Below are positions 17,601 through 26,896 of a DNA stretch of 64,000 nucleotides, in pieces. Below the pieces are notes generated by a model that worked only from the letters and a program-made list of their open reading frames with translations, did no database searches and was not told the DNA's origin. The DNA lies in the NCBI RefSeq assembly GCF_022012475.1, contig NZ_JAKLWS010000012.1, positions 59,642 through 123,641 of the forward strand. Direction: 5' to 3'. Each line of letters begins with the position of its first letter. Position 1 is the stretch's first letter. This DNA is from Rhodohalobacter sulfatireducens. Its GTDB lineage: Bacteria > Bacteroidota > Rhodothermia > Balneolales > Balneolaceae. The position numbers and the translations under genes are program-made.

Positions 17601-20600
17601 TTGAGTTTTTAGAATTCTGGGTTCAACCGGTATTGTCAAACGGCCAGATGCAGGGTGGGGCCGCGATAGAGGAATATGATGGCAAAATGTATATCGATAT
17701 CGGATTGATTACGGAGGACGTGGTACCAAATACGAAACTAAATACTGAAGACGGACTCGCACTGAATCCTGAAACACTGATTCTAGACAGCCAGGTCAAT
17801 GCCCGATCGGCGATTCCTGCCAATCCTCCACCACCCGAAGGACAATTTTCAAATGCCAACCGTAATCTCGAGGATGTGGGTCTGGACGGAATGCCCAACA
17901 GGGATGGGGCCAATAACCTGGATGAGCAAACAATATTTGGTGATTTTGTTGACCAGATGAGAGAACAGTTTGGGTCAAACAGCCCTGAATTCAGGGAAAT
18001 TGTGAATGACCCGTCCAATGACGACTACTTATTTTATGGCGAACAGGCTGTTCAGGATCTGCCGCTGCACGAGCGTTTCCATCGGCTTTTGGGATATCAT
18101 GACGGAAATACACCGATCGATCAGGATGATAAACGTGCAATCACCAACCGGCCAAATACCGAGGGTTTGGTCAATCCTTCGACCGTATCTTTGACAAATG
18201 CGTACTTTCAGTATGAAGTAGACCTGAATCCCGCAGATGACGCAAACCTGGAGATCGGAAGCCCCGGGACGTTCATAATAGATCGTGTTCCCGGTTCTCG
18301 TCAGCAAGATCGTTGGTACCAGGTTCGAATTCCTTTAAGTGAATTCAAGCGAAAAATCGGTGACATCAATGATTTTCAAAATATTACCTATATCCGAATC
18401 TGGATGTCGGGGTACGAACAGCCATTTACTCTTCGATTCGCCACACTTGAATTTGTTGGGAGCCAATGGAGGCAGGATGAGGAGATCAATGATGTTAGTG
18501 ATCCAACAGCAGAGATGAGAATCAGTTCACTAAACATCGAGGAGAACTCCAATCGCCGCCCGATACCATATCGCCAGCCCGAGGGTGCTATTCGGGCTGA
18601 AAACCGGGCATCGCAGTTACAATCATTGCAAAATGAACAGTCTATTGTAATGGATGTCAATAACTTAAGCCCCGGTTCCATTCAGCTAATTCGACGTGTC
18701 TACCCCGGTGGACTCGATCTTTTGAACTACTCGAATATGCGAATGTTTGTGCATGGTGAGGGATACGAAAGCCGTGAAGATGCCGAACTGGTCATGCGTT
18801 TCGGAAACGACCTGGAAAATAACTATTACGAGTACAGGCAACCGGTTACACCATCAGACCCGAACTTCCCTTTTCAACCGTTTGACCCCGGGAATAATGC
18901 ACAATTGGAGGAGGAAGCCGAGCGGGTATGGCTGTACGAGCAGAACAGCATGAATATCGTGCTTTCAGCTTTCAACCAATTAAAGCAGTTGCGAGATCAA
19001 GAGGAGGGGAATTCATTTTCTGAGGTTTATCAACGGGCTGATATTTTGGAAAATGCCGTACCCGGCGCAGTAGTTGCGATAAAAGGAAATCCTTCACTGG
19101 GCCGAATTACTGAGATCGGGATGGGAATCAGGAATCCGTTTGACCCGACGAATCCATCCGGGAATGGTACTCCGGTTTTAAATGCCGAAATGTGGCTTAA
19201 CGAGTTACGTGTATCCGGTTTTGATAATGAAAAAGGGTGGGCGGCGAATGCAAAGTCAACGATCAAACTGGCAGACTTTGCTACAGTCAATGCCAATGTA
19301 AGCCGGCAGACACAAGGATTTGGCTCTTTGGATTCGAGACTAGGACAAAGGCGGGTCAGTAATGAATTTGCCTACGACGTAAATACATCGGTAAACCTGG
19401 ATAGTTTTATACCTGAGCGTTTTGGATGGAACATCCCCGTGAGTTTGTCAACACGACGATCATCATCCATTCCAAAATATCTGCCCAACCAGGGTGACAT
19501 TCGCTTCTCTGACTTTGAAGACGCCGTGAATTCACGGGTTGACCTGGATGCGCAGCAGAAAGATCGGCTGATTGATCAACAGAGGAGGGAGATAGAAACA
19601 TTAAGTGAAACCTATGCTATCAACTTTTCAAATGTATCGAAAACAAACTCACAAAGTGAACTGGGCCGGCTTCTGCTTGATAATACCACTCTTAATTATG
19701 TGTATAACACAACCGACAGCCGAAACCCTCAATACCGTTTTCTTGATAATTGGAATTTCAACGGTTCTCTCAGGTATTCTCTGACTCTTCGGAATGTACG
19801 TTTTCTGCGGCCTTTCGGTTTTTTTGAGGATATCCCATTGCTGAATACACTATCAGGGCTGAGACTGGGATATATGCCAACAAATTTAACGGCATCAATT
19901 GGCACTGAACGAACTTATGAGGAGCGCAAACGCCGATTATTAGCAAATGAAGTTGAGCAACCCCTGCAGCAAACTCACAATTTTAATTATAGTACAAATG
20001 CCGGTTTTGGCTACAATTTAACCCGCTCGATATCTACCTCCTTCCAATCTCAAACCGTTTATGACTTGACTCGAGTAGCTACCGAAGCTGCTGAACTCGC
20101 AGGAATAGACAGCACGGCATTTGAGCCACTGCCATCTATGGATGTATTCGGCGATTTGATTACCGGCGATAAATCAGCACGCAGGAATAGCTATAACGAA
20201 AACTATACGGCTAGCTGGCAGCCCCGATTTAACCAGGTTCAGTTCCTGGATTGGTTATCATATAACAGCCGGTATTCAGGTGGATTTCGTTGGGAGAATT
20301 CACCATTTGGATCCGAATTGGGTGCCAGGGTATCCAATAATTTCAGGCTTGATAACACACTTCGGGTCGACACTGAGAATCTCTTGAACCGGTTGCCGTT
20401 TTATCAAAATGCCGTGGAGGCAAACGATGAGGGGAGGCAACTCCGCAGGAACGAAAGCAGTGAAGCAGATACTACTTCATTTGGTTTTGGGGAACAGCTG
20501 GTTTACTACGGCAGAAAAACTGCACTGGCAATTTTTAGCCTTGAGTCAATCGATCTGAATTATAATGACTCAAAGAGTTCTGCCCAAAGCGGTTACAACG

Positions 20601-21868
20601 GTTCTTCACAATTTTTCGATATGTTTGGAAGTGAATCAATTGCCCCGGCTTTTGGCTATCGGTTAGGTCTTTTTGAGAGTATTAACCAGGGAGATTTGAT
20701 TGCCAATCCGGATGGCATGTCAACGATACAATTGCCCTCATCAAACACCTTCACCGATAATGTAACTCTTACGGCGCGGCTCAATCCTTTCCAGAATGTT
20801 TCTGTAGACCTAAACTGGCAAACACAATGGGATCGTAGGAGGTCCGAATCATTATCACTAAATCCTCAAAATGAGTTTTCATCGGTCTTAAGTGCATCCG
20901 GGAATATCTCATCCAGTGTCTGGGCGTTTGGACCGGGTTACGGGCAATTATTCAGAAGCCAGTTGCAAACTGCATTTGATGGAATGAGCGAATCAGAAAA
21001 TATAATTCGTGATCCCGAAAGCGGTAATAATACACTTTTAAATCCTGTAGATCTGCAACGAGATTTTCGCTCGGCTTACATGGGGAGAAGTAAAACTCTT
21101 GGGGATAAAAACTTTACGGCATTTCCGCTGCCAAACTGGAGAATCAACTGGACGGGCATTGAGAACTGGATTCCGTTTATTGGCAGTGTGATGCAGCGGG
21201 CAACGATTACACATGCTTATGATGGACTTTATAGAATCGGTTGGAATTTAAATAATAATCCCGGTGAAGTGATTACTCGTCGTGTTGGCGTTTATACAGT
21301 AGAAGATGAGAGACCCGAGTTTGAACCAACCACCGTCAATATTGAAAAACGATTTTCTCCACTTGTTCAGTTAAATATCACATGGGATAACGGACTGAGA
21401 AGTCAGCTTGGATATGAAACCAGCAACATTACCAGTTTATCGCTGGCAAACAGTCAGGTTATTGAACGAATATCCAAAGGCCTGAGAGTTTCACTGGCAT
21501 ATACGATCCGAAACTTTCGGATTCCATTTATTCGACGAACTGCCTCTAATGTTGATCTGACTTTCAACGGCAGCCTCATTGAAGATACTGAACAGCGATT
21601 CCTGCTTGATGCCAATCTCGATGCTGCTTTACAGGAAAGTGCCGGTATCATTGATCGAAATCCCAATAAATATTCATTCACACCCGGCGCGGTGAACGGT
21701 CAGTCACGCATTAATGCCAGTGCAGTTGTTGGATATCGATTTTCAAATACTGTTCAGGCCAATTTTGAGTATGCTTTCAGCCAGATTCTTCCCAAGTCCA
21801 CCAGGACATTCAAGCGAACGACCCATGATATTCGGTTTAGTATCCGGATCAATATTCGGTCTACATAG
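14651..21868 (+). CDS. sprA: SprA, outer-membrane translocon of the type IX secretion system
   Basis: A 2405-aa exported protein, the normal size for SprA (also called Sov), the giant outer-membrane beta-barrel through which type IX substrates leave the cell. A signal peptide occupies about residues 1-27 (hydrophobic LISLVIVIALCGI, then LHAQ). The body is rich in alternating beta-strand patterns with many Asn, Gln and aromatic girdle residues, and stretches such as VQEDF/NLGI, GFDANAEFD, ETRAVSEAIRNNE and YRFSNTVQANFEYAF-type strands fit the repeated SprA domains. The C-terminus ends in a beta-signal-like IRFSIRINIRST. The start is GTG; no in-frame ATG precedes the signal peptide. Confidence 0.94.
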   Translation: MFDLRRFYLISLVIVIALCGITSLHAQEIAEPAVTDSLQDTVSTEDLRDAFPARYGNFAAKPFLRPIPAIYFITLPKEQVYVERREDGSFYAETRIGDVRSGAPSIFSSEQYYKLHEDLAKEENWKMLIREARQREVAGGGLLDFSLDIPGGQESAFTTIFGKPEVNLRVNGVAQMNVGASIQKSEDPSLPPDQQTRVDPTFDQNLQLNIQGTIGDKLTIQTDWDTERTLDYQNTLNIVYEGYEDEIIKSIEMGNVSMNTGNSLIRGSGALFGIKSVAELGSLRLTSVVSQQDGESNVETISGGSQERQIEIRPADYSDDQHFFLDFYTRQEFETSMANPQQLSQTLQIADVEVWVLRENIQAEEGSKLAVALAEMGVNQQPDGSYAPPNNQTDTFSDQLLDQYRDPQTGISASELNIEDSRNFEEGYFTPLQEGVDYTINKITGYISLNRALGSREVLAIAFNYRGANNEIVEVGEINNGGGDRIFLKMLRPKNVSTDNELFPLTMRNIYSLGVSNITRESLELELQYTEDNVASNRLPGRGTTLLQDLGLDRVDSQGALEPDNQIDIGTGTLDPQNGLIVFPYLQPFGDRIENVLQDSPASPEDVDRLSYNELYTERQRNAAQSSKNSFYRFNGTSRGGVQENFNLGIALVEGSVRVYANGTELQENVDYQVDYSFGSITILNERYTAPGQDIRIEYENQSLTSIEQKTFTGFRAEYGFTDNFTLGGTYFRFSERPLDDKIRLGDEPINNAVIGFDANAEFDAQFITRFLDNLPVLQTRESSEISFSGEFAQLRPGVAETRAVSEAIRNNELFPDEENGLAFIDDFEGANIKISLLNATRWNLAAAPAAVPGYDADIPIFEEDDFPGMPVSNTQARLDRSDLRSQFAWYTIPRNIASILDGVEFTAESEPVEVTDVFPGRETQNPQEEIINTLDVYYNPNRRGPYNYNENLQTILEDDPEKTWGGMTAVIPAGQEDFSQNNIEFLEFWVQPVLSNGQMQGGAAIEEYDGKMYIDIGLITEDVVPNTKLNTEDGLALNPETLILDSQVNARSAIPANPPPPEGQFSNANRNLEDVGLDGMPNRDGANNLDEQTIFGDFVDQMREQFGSNSPEFREIVNDPSNDDYLFYGEQAVQDLPLHERFHRLLGYHDGNTPIDQDDKRAITNRPNTEGLVNPSTVSLTNAYFQYEVDLNPADDANLEIGSPGTFIIDRVPGSRQQDRWYQVRIPLSEFKRKIGDINDFQNITYIRIWMSGYEQPFTLRFATLEFVGSQWRQDEEINDVSDPTAEMRISSLNIEENSNRRPIPYRQPEGAIRAENRASQLQSLQNEQSIVMDVNNLSPGSIQLIRRVYPGGLDLLNYSNMRMFVHGEGYESREDAELVMRFGNDLENNYYEYRQPVTPSDPNFPFQPFDPGNNAQLEEEAERVWLYEQNSMNIVLSAFNQLKQLRDQEEGNSFSEVYQRADILENAVPGAVVAIKGNPSLGRITEIGMGIRNPFDPTNPSGNGTPVLNAEMWLNELRVSGFDNEKGWAANAKSTIKLADFATVNANVSRQTQGFGSLDSRLGQRRVSNEFAYDVNTSVNLDSFIPERFGWNIPVSLSTRRSSSIPKYLPNQGDIRFSDFEDAVNSRVDLDAQQKDRLIDQQRREIETLSETYAINFSNVSKTNSQSELGRLLLDNTTLNYVYNTTDSRNPQYRFLDNWNFNGSLRYSLTLRNVRFLRPFGFFEDIPLLNTLSGLRLGYMPTNLTASIGTERTYEERKRRLLANEVEQPLQQTHNFNYSTNAGFGYNLTRSISTSFQSQTVYDLTRVATEAAELAGIDSTAFEPLPSMDVFGDLITGDKSARRNSYNENYTASWQPRFNQVQFLDWLSYNSRYSGGFRWENSPFGSELGARVSNNFRLDNTLRVDTENLLNRLPFYQNAVEANDEGRQLRRNESSEADTTSFGFGEQLVYYGRKTALAIFSLESIDLNYNDSKSSAQSGYNGSSQFFDMFGSESIAPAFGYRLGLFESINQGDLIANPDGMSTIQLPSSNTFTDNVTLTARLNPFQNVSVDLNWQTQWDRRRSESLSLNPQNEFSSVLSASGNISSSVWAFGPGYGQLFRSQLQTAFDGMSESENIIRDPESGNNTLLNPVDLQRDFRSAYMGRSKTLGDKNFTAFPLPNWRINWTGIENWIPFIGSVMQRATITHAYDGLYRIGWNLNNNPGEVITRRVGVYTVEDERPEFEPTTVNIEKRFSPLVQLNITWDNGLRSQLGYETSNITSLSLANSQVIERISKGLRVSLAYTIRNFRIPFIRRTASNVDLTFNGSLIEDTEQRFLLDANLDAALQESAGIIDRNPNKYSFTPGAVNGQSRINASAVVGYRFSNTVQANFEYAFSQILPKSTRTFKRTTHDIRFSIRINIRST

Positions 21869-22051
21869 TCAGACTCACCCAAAGTCATCCGGTGAGTGGG
21901 AATCAGCTCATCAAGTGCATCTCTACTGACAATTTCTTTAGTTTGTGATGATTCCGGTAGTGGCAATCACAGACGTAGAGTAAACCACAACGGCACTAAG
22001 AACTCACAGCGAGCCCAACGTTGTGTTCTTTGTGATTTCTTTGAGTCATTG

Positions 22052-22114
22052 TTCATCCGATGAGTGTAGCGAGCAATCAGTAAAAAAAATGCCAAAAATA
22101 CTCATCGGATGACT
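22052..22114. repeat. Two more CTCATCGGATGAG-type palindromes
   Basis: TTCATCCGATGAGT (22052-22065) and ACTCATCGGATGACT (22100-22114) lie in the 258-base gap between the convergent sprA and LolC/E genes. A degenerate copy, TCATCCGGTGAGT, begins near 21885. Confidence 0.5.
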
Positions 22115-22126
22115 TTTAAAGCAACA

Positions 22127-23353
22127 CTACTTCCCAAAAGTAAGCACTTTCACCGGATCGGTTTGGGCTGCAATCCTGGCGGGAAGCCATGAGGCGAGGG
22201 CGCAAAGAAGAAGCGTTACGACTCCAACGATGATGAAATCCAATAGATGAGGTTCCACCGGGGCATAACTCATGTAGTAATTTTCTTCGGAAAGCGGAAT
22301 AATTTGATAGGTAACCTGAAGCCAATAAAAGAGCAGGGAAATGACGATTCCTGTAACAAGGCCGGAGATAGCCACAAAAATTCCTTCAAGCAGGAAAATC
22401 TGTCTTACAGCCCGGCTTTTAGCACCGATGGTTTTCAAAATACCGATATCTTTCACTCGCTCAAGTACCATCATTAAAACTGTACCGATCAGGTTGAAGG
22501 CGGCAACAATCACCATCACGCTAATCACAAGTGGAATGGTCTCTTCCTGGAGATCTATCCATGCGAAGATGTTTCTGTAACGTTGGTAGATGCTCTCGGT
22601 GACGTATGGAAATTGAGTAGCATCGCGAATTCGGCTGTAAACAGGAACGATCTGGTCCTCGTCAGTGACGTTGATCTCCATTGAACTTGCGTACTGGGGG
22701 TTATATCCAAAAAGATCCCGAACAGGTTGACTCGTTGTAAGCGCGAAATTATCGTCAAATCGATCAATACCGGTTTGATAAATTCCTGTTAAAGTAAATT
22801 GCTCTATTTCCGGCGTATTAAAAGGTGTTGGCAAACCTTCCAGGGCAAATACAGTTATCTTATCACCAATCTCAGCATCAATTGTTCTGGCAAGATCCTG
22901 ACCGATGATGATTCCGGGCAAACCGCTTTGCTGCAGAGACAGATCATAGGTCCCCTGTACAACATAATCTCTGAGTTGCGTTACATCACCCGATTCGGGA
23001 ACACCTTTGATCAGCATACCGCTTACATCTCCGGCTGATTGGATCATAACCTGTCCCAAAACAACAGGCTGAACTTCCTCAACTCCTTCAAAATCAGCCA
23101 GGTAGGTTTGAAGTGTATCTGCCCGAAGAAGTGGGTCGTTCATGAATGTATTGACAGTGACGTGAGGGGCAAACCCAACAATCTTCTCATTGATTGTGGA
23201 CTTAAATCCATGAACAATCGAAAGTGCAATCAGTAATCCTGCTGAACCGATAGCAACACCGCCAATCGCCATTATCTTAATGAATGAGAGAAACCTCGAC
23301 TCGCGCTTCTTACTCCAAAAATACTTGCCGGCAATGTACCAGGTGAATTTCAT
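22127..23353 (-). CDS. LolC/LolE-type lipoprotein-releasing ABC transporter permease (FtsX domain)
   Basis: A 408-aa inner-membrane permease. One N-terminal helix (near residues 25-50, IMAIGGVAIGSAGLLIALSI) leads into a large periplasmic MacB/LolC-like domain (about 55-270), then three C-terminal spans form the FtsX domain, with GTVLMMVLERVKDIGILKTI and a conserved KTIGAKSRAVRQIFLLEG cytoplasmic loop. This is the layout of LolC/LolE, which pass outer-membrane lipoproteins to LolA. No LolD ATPase is adjacent. It is downstream of lysS and the four-helix-bundle gene on the same strand. Confidence 0.87.
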   Translation of the reverse strand: MKFTWYIAGKYFWSKKRESRFLSFIKIMAIGGVAIGSAGLLIALSIVHGFKSTINEKIVGFAPHVTVNTFMNDPLLRADTLQTYLADFEGVEEVQPVVLGQVMIQSAGDVSGMLIKGVPESGDVTQLRDYVVQGTYDLSLQQSGLPGIIIGQDLARTIDAEIGDKITVFALEGLPTPFNTPEIEQFTLTGIYQTGIDRFDDNFALTTSQPVRDLFGYNPQYASSMEINVTDEDQIVPVYSRIRDATQFPYVTESIYQRYRNIFAWIDLQEETIPLVISVMVIVAAFNLIGTVLMMVLERVKDIGILKTIGAKSRAVRQIFLLEGIFVAISGLVTGIVISLLFYWLQVTYQIIPLSEENYYMSYAPVEPHLLDFIIVGVVTLLLCALASWLPARIAAQTDPVKVLTFGK

Positions 23354-23358
23354 CCTCA

Positions 23359-23838
23359 GTTGCTGGTTACTTGTTACTGGTTTCTGGTGATTTTATTCCC
23401 AATTATTCTCAACATATTGGATGAATTTGTTAATTCTCTTGCCAAGAACTATATACTTGTCGCGAAGTTCTGTGAGTGGATTTTTGGGATAATGAATATC
23501 ACTTATCATTCTGAGATGGTCGATAGTTTCATCACAGGAACTTTGTGAGTAGACTAAAAATTTAATGAATTCTTGTTTATACCTTTGTCTACCAAATCCT
23601 TCAACGATATTATCTTTGATGCTTTTACTCAATCTTCTGATCTGACTGCCCTGTTCATAAAGCTTATATTTTGGGAGTTTCAAGCTCATTTGATGAACTT
23701 CGAGGACAAGCTGATAAGCCTCATTGTATATGTCGAGATCCCTGTAACTTTTCAACTGTTTTAAGTGATTTTTTTAAAGTAAATCGAAATATCCTACCAG
23801 CAACCAGCAACCAGCAACCAGCAACTAACAACCAGAAA
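23359..23838. repeat. Imperfect inverted repeats flanking the four-helix-bundle gene
   Basis: The left arm (23359-23389) is built from GTTGCTGG/GTTACTGG/TTTCTGG units. The right arm (23796-23838) has four tandem 7-base CCAGCAA units followed by ACAACCAGAAAC. The arms are reverse complements in style and enclose exactly the 120-aa gene, so the unit looks like an inserted cassette. Confidence 0.55.
23393..23755 (-). CDS. Four-helix-bundle protein (23S rRNA intervening-sequence / S23 family)
   Basis: A 120-aa all-helical protein starting SYRDLDIYNEAYQLVLEVHQ after a TTG start; an in-frame TAA lies seven to eight codons upstream and no ATG is available. S-Y-R-D-L, L-P-K-Y-K-L-Y-E-Q-G-S-Q-I-R-R-L-S-K-S-I and N-I-V-E-G-F-G-R are diagnostic of the TIGR02436/S23 IVP family. 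Members are encoded in 23S rRNA intervening sequences or as free-standing genes, and relatives of the fold (Avd) act with retroelement reverse transcriptases. It lies between lysS and the LolC/E gene, flanked by inverted repeats. Confidence 0.85.
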   Translation of the reverse strand: MKSYRDLDIYNEAYQLVLEVHQMSLKLPKYKLYEQGSQIRRLSKSIKDNIVEGFGRQRYKQEFIKFLVYSQSSCDETIDHLRMISDIHYPKNPLTELRDKYIVLGKRINKFIQYVENNWE

Positions 23839-25377
23839 CTAATCTTTTTCCGGCCTCATCAATGGGAAGAAAAGGACGTCTCGGATGGAATCAGAGTTTG
23901 TCATGATCATTGCTAATCGGTCGATACCGATTCCGATACCGGCGGTAGGAGGCATGCCGTATTCAATCGCTTTCAGGAAGTCTTCATCGACGGTCATCGC
24001 TTCTTCATCTCCCTCGGTTCGGAGGCGGGCTTGCTCTTCAAACCGCTCCCGCTGATCAACAGGGTCATTCAACTCTGTGAAGGCATTGGCAATCTCTTTG
24101 CCATTACAAATAGCTTCAAAGCGTTCCACAACCCCTCCTTTAGAACGATGCTTCTTAGCGAGCGGACTCATCTCGATAGGGTAGTCGGTAATAAATGTTG
24201 GCTGTATAAGCTTTGGTTCAACCGTTTCGCCAAAAATTTCGTCAATCAGTTTGCCTTTACCCATCTCATCTTCTACATGGATACTGAGCTCCCTGGCAAT
24301 CTCTCGAATTTCATCTTCGGATTTACCGGCAAGATCGAACCCGGTTTCTTTTTCAATCGCCTCATACATCGGAATTCGGGGCCAGGGGCGTTTGAAATCG
24401 ATTTCGTTTTCACCGACAGTTACTTTTGTGGTTCCATGAAGTTCAAGAGCAACTTTTTCGATCATCTCCTCCATGAAATCCATCATCCAGTTATAATCTT
24501 TGTATGCAACGTACAATTCAACCTGGGTGAATTCAGGATTATGAAATCGTGAAAGTCCTTCATTCCGGAAATCTTTTGAAAACTCGTACACCCCGTCAAA
24601 GCCGCCCACGATAAGACGCTTCAGGTATAGCTCATTTGCAATCCGGAGGTAAAGGTCCATGTCCAACGCGTTATGATGTGTTTTAAAAGGACGTGCAGCG
24701 GCTCCTCCATAAATCGGTTGAAGAATTGGAGTTTCCACCTCCATATATCCGCGATCGTTCATGAAATTCCGCATGGCCTGAACCATTTGGGTTCGTTGCT
24801 TGAATACTTTTTTTACGTCTGTATTCACAACCAGGTCAACATAGCGCTGACGATATCGCAGCTCTTTGTCGGAGAAAGCATCATAGGTTACGGTTTCACC
24901 CTCTTCATTTTCTACTTCTTTTGGTGTAGGGAGGGGCCGAACCGTTTTCCCCAGGAAATGAAACTCTTCAGCGTGAATAGTGGTCTCTCCCGTGCGGGTT
25001 TTAAACACAAATCCCTTTATTCCAACAAAATCCCCGATATCAACCAGCTTTTTGAATACTTTATTATACTCCTCAACGCCCACATCATCCCTTCGGATAT
25101 AGATCTGGATTGTTCCCTGTGAATCCTGGATGGTGAAGAAAGACGCTTTTCCCATAATTCGCTGGGTCATAACCCGTCCGGCCACGGAAACACTGTGGGA
25201 GTTATCCTCGGTGTCATCTTCGGAAATAAATTTATCTTCGTTTTCTAAAATATCCGCAGAGTGGTGAGTGACGTCATATTCAAATGGGTAGGGGTTCACG
25301 CCCAACTCGCGTAGTTTTTGGAGTTTTTCGAGCCTGATTTCTTGTTGTTCACTTAGCGATGATTCCGTATTACTCAT
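23839..25377 (-). CDS. lysS: Lysyl-tRNA synthetase, class II
   Basis: A 512-aa cytoplasmic enzyme that charges tRNA-Lys. An N-terminal OB fold (about residues 60-165; [20 protein letters not shown]) is followed by the class II core: motif 1 around [27 protein letters not shown], motif 2 in [20 protein letters not shown], and motif 3 [20 protein letters not shown] near the C-terminus. The length is normal. A long minus-to-plus antisense reading frame overlies it and is not a gene. Confidence 0.97.
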   Translation of the reverse strand: MSNTESSLSEQQEIRLEKLQKLRELGVNPYPFEYDVTHHSADILENEDKFISEDDTEDNSHSVSVAGRVMTQRIMGKASFFTIQDSQGTIQIYIRRDDVGVEEYNKVFKKLVDIGDFVGIKGFVFKTRTGETTIHAEEFHFLGKTVRPLPTPKEVENEEGETVTYDAFSDKELRYRQRYVDLVVNTDVKKVFKQRTQMVQAMRNFMNDRGYMEVETPILQPIYGGAAARPFKTHHNALDMDLYLRIANELYLKRLIVGGFDGVYEFSKDFRNEGLSRFHNPEFTQVELYVAYKDYNWMMDFMEEMIEKVALELHGTTKVTVGENEIDFKRPWPRIPMYEAIEKETGFDLAGKSEDEIREIARELSIHVEDEMGKGKLIDEIFGETVEPKLIQPTFITDYPIEMSPLAKKHRSKGGVVERFEAICNGKEIANAFTELNDPVDQRERFEEQARLRTEGDEEAMTVDEDFLKAIEYGMPPTAGIGIGIDRLAMIMTNSDSIRDVLFFPLMRPEKD

Positions 25378-25519
25378 CTAATTTTTTGATCTGTATTTGA
25401 TTAATTTTCGAACTAAAAAAGATAAGAAAAGTTCGTGGAAAGTGGCATTTATAGTTCAAAACAATTCAATCGGATGAAATTAGAAGATGAAAGTTGGATT
25501 TGGTAGATTTTAGGTAGGT

Positions 25520-26128
25520 ATGGAAACAAATAAAACTGCTCCAAAACGTCTGAATGAACTCTGTTTACCGGATGAAATATTTATCTGTTTTGAGCCATTT
25601 AAGTCAGATATCAAAAAAACAGACATGGATATTCTGCAAAATCAGTCAGGCAGAAATTTAGTAAAGAAGATGGCCGGCCATTTTTTGCATGCTGAGGAGA
25701 CAAAAATTTTCACAGTGAAGAATGAGAAACCCGAAGTGTACTGTGGAGAGAAAGAGATCTCGGCAAGTTTTTCACATACGTCAGACGGAGTGGCGGGAGC
25801 AATCTCAATTGATTTTAATGTAGGTTGCGATATGGAACATGCCGATCGAACAGTTCACTCGAGATTGGTGGACCGGATGAAACACGACGATGAGTTGGAG
25901 AGCTTGTATGATCAGATAGAGCCGATACGAATATGGACACTAAAGGAATCCGCCCTGAAAATGATTGGTACGGGTCTTCGAAATCCTATGAAGAGTGTTT
26001 GCGTGAAGAACGGTACATCCAATGAATTTTCAGTACAGTTCGATAATGGAAAAGAGGCAAAAATTTGTAGTTTCAAACACCAGAGTCACTGGATATCAGT
26101 TTGCTATGAATTATTCTCAAATGAATAA
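25520..26128 (+). CDS. 4'-phosphopantetheinyl transferase superfamily protein
   Basis: A 202-aa protein with the Sfp/AcpS metal-binding motifs: G-C-D104-M-E106 following a F-S-H-T stretch, and W139-T-L-K142-E143-S-A-L-K. It would transfer phosphopantetheine from CoA to carrier proteins. The first half is shorter and less conserved than in Sfp, and the total length lies between AcpS (~120) and Sfp (~230). Two small genes follow within 13 bases and with direct overlap, so it heads a three-gene operon. No carrier protein or synthase is near, so the acceptor may be the fatty-acid ACP. Confidence 0.78.
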   Translation: METNKTAPKRLNELCLPDEIFICFEPFKSDIKKTDMDILQNQSGRNLVKKMAGHFLHAEETKIFTVKNEKPEVYCGEKEISASFSHTSDGVAGAISIDFNVGCDMEHADRTVHSRLVDRMKHDDELESLYDQIEPIRIWTLKESALKMIGTGLRNPMKSVCVKNGTSNEFSVQFDNGKEAKICSFKHQSHWISVCYELFSNE

Positions 26129-26140
26129 ATAAAAACCGTA

Positions 26141-26896
26141 ATGATGGATATTACTTCATTAAGCAGAGAAAGAGTTGAATCAGAGTTAGTTCAGTCAGGT
26201 TTAAATACAGATGAACCTGAAAACCGGGTGCGTCTAATATTTGCACCTCAAAAAATTAAAGATGATAATTTTAAATCGGCCTGCAGATCATATTCTCAGA
26301 TCAATCCGGATGATATTAAAACAGTAGTTGTGGTAGAATCCACGCCGGGAGAGGCAGAGAAAAGATTGGCGATGCCATCTTTTAAAACGATCGAGACTGG
26401 CTTTGGCCCGGTAAATGCGAATGAAAGGTTACGAAATGATTTTGCGGATGAAGACGATGATTTCTTTATCAATGATAATGCATTTGATAAAGGCTCAACT
26501 TTATATCAACAACTACCCATTCTGCAGACTGTTTTAGATAATTTCTCAATTCTGCATATCCAGATTTCTGACGAGGGACCTCCAATCATTAAAGAGTTGG
26601 CAATGGCCCTGCAGGAAATATTACCATCGCGAAATGCACTTTTGGTGTGCTGCTGCGATTTGGGAGACCAGGAGGAGATTGATCAGATAACCAATCTTCT
26701 TGAAAATGGAAATATCTCAAGCTTGTTGAACAGAGTGTATCGAAACAAATTGAATATTGAGGGATTTGGTTCTTTTTTGACGGGGTTACTGGTAGCAAAT
26801 AAATGGGGTTTGAGTTTACAATTTGACACGGATTCGGGGTCCGGTTCTGTTTACTCCGGTTATGCAGTTGTTGAAAATCAACCTATTTTTGGCTGA
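26141..26896 (+). CDS. Divergent Memo-like (AmmeMemoRadiSam B) protein
   Basis: A 251-aa protein whose second half follows the MEMO1/AMMECR-B order: Y-Q-Q-L-P-I-L-Q (compare the family EVQLPFLQ), a D-L-G stretch where the family has SSDLSHY, a helix GSFLTGLLVANKWGLSL, and a final SGSGSVYSGYAVV (family SGD-x-VVGYAA). The metal-ligand His residues of Memo are missing; only one His is present in the protein, in SILHIQI. So the fold is probably Memo-like, and metal-dependent chemistry is doubtful. The TGA stop overlaps the next ATG. Confidence 0.5.
   Translation: MMDITSLSRERVESELVQSGLNTDEPENRVRLIFAPQKIKDDNFKSACRSYSQINPDDIKTVVVVESTPGEAEKRLAMPSFKTIETGFGPVNANERLRNDFADEDDDFFINDNAFDKGSTLYQQLPILQTVLDNFSILHIQISDEGPPIIKELAMALQEILPSRNALLVCCCDLGDQEEIDQITNLLENGNISSLLNRVYRNKLNIEGFGSFLTGLLVANKWGLSLQFDTDSGSGSVYSGYAVVENQPIFG

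Noticed and set aside
23796..23838. Tandem CCAGCAA units as a CRISPR array
   Set aside because: The units are 7 bases long without spacers; this is a simple repeat. I see no CRISPR array or cas gene in the window.
24031..24552. 173-codon plus-strand frame
   Set aside because: Fully antisense to lysS, with no features of its own.
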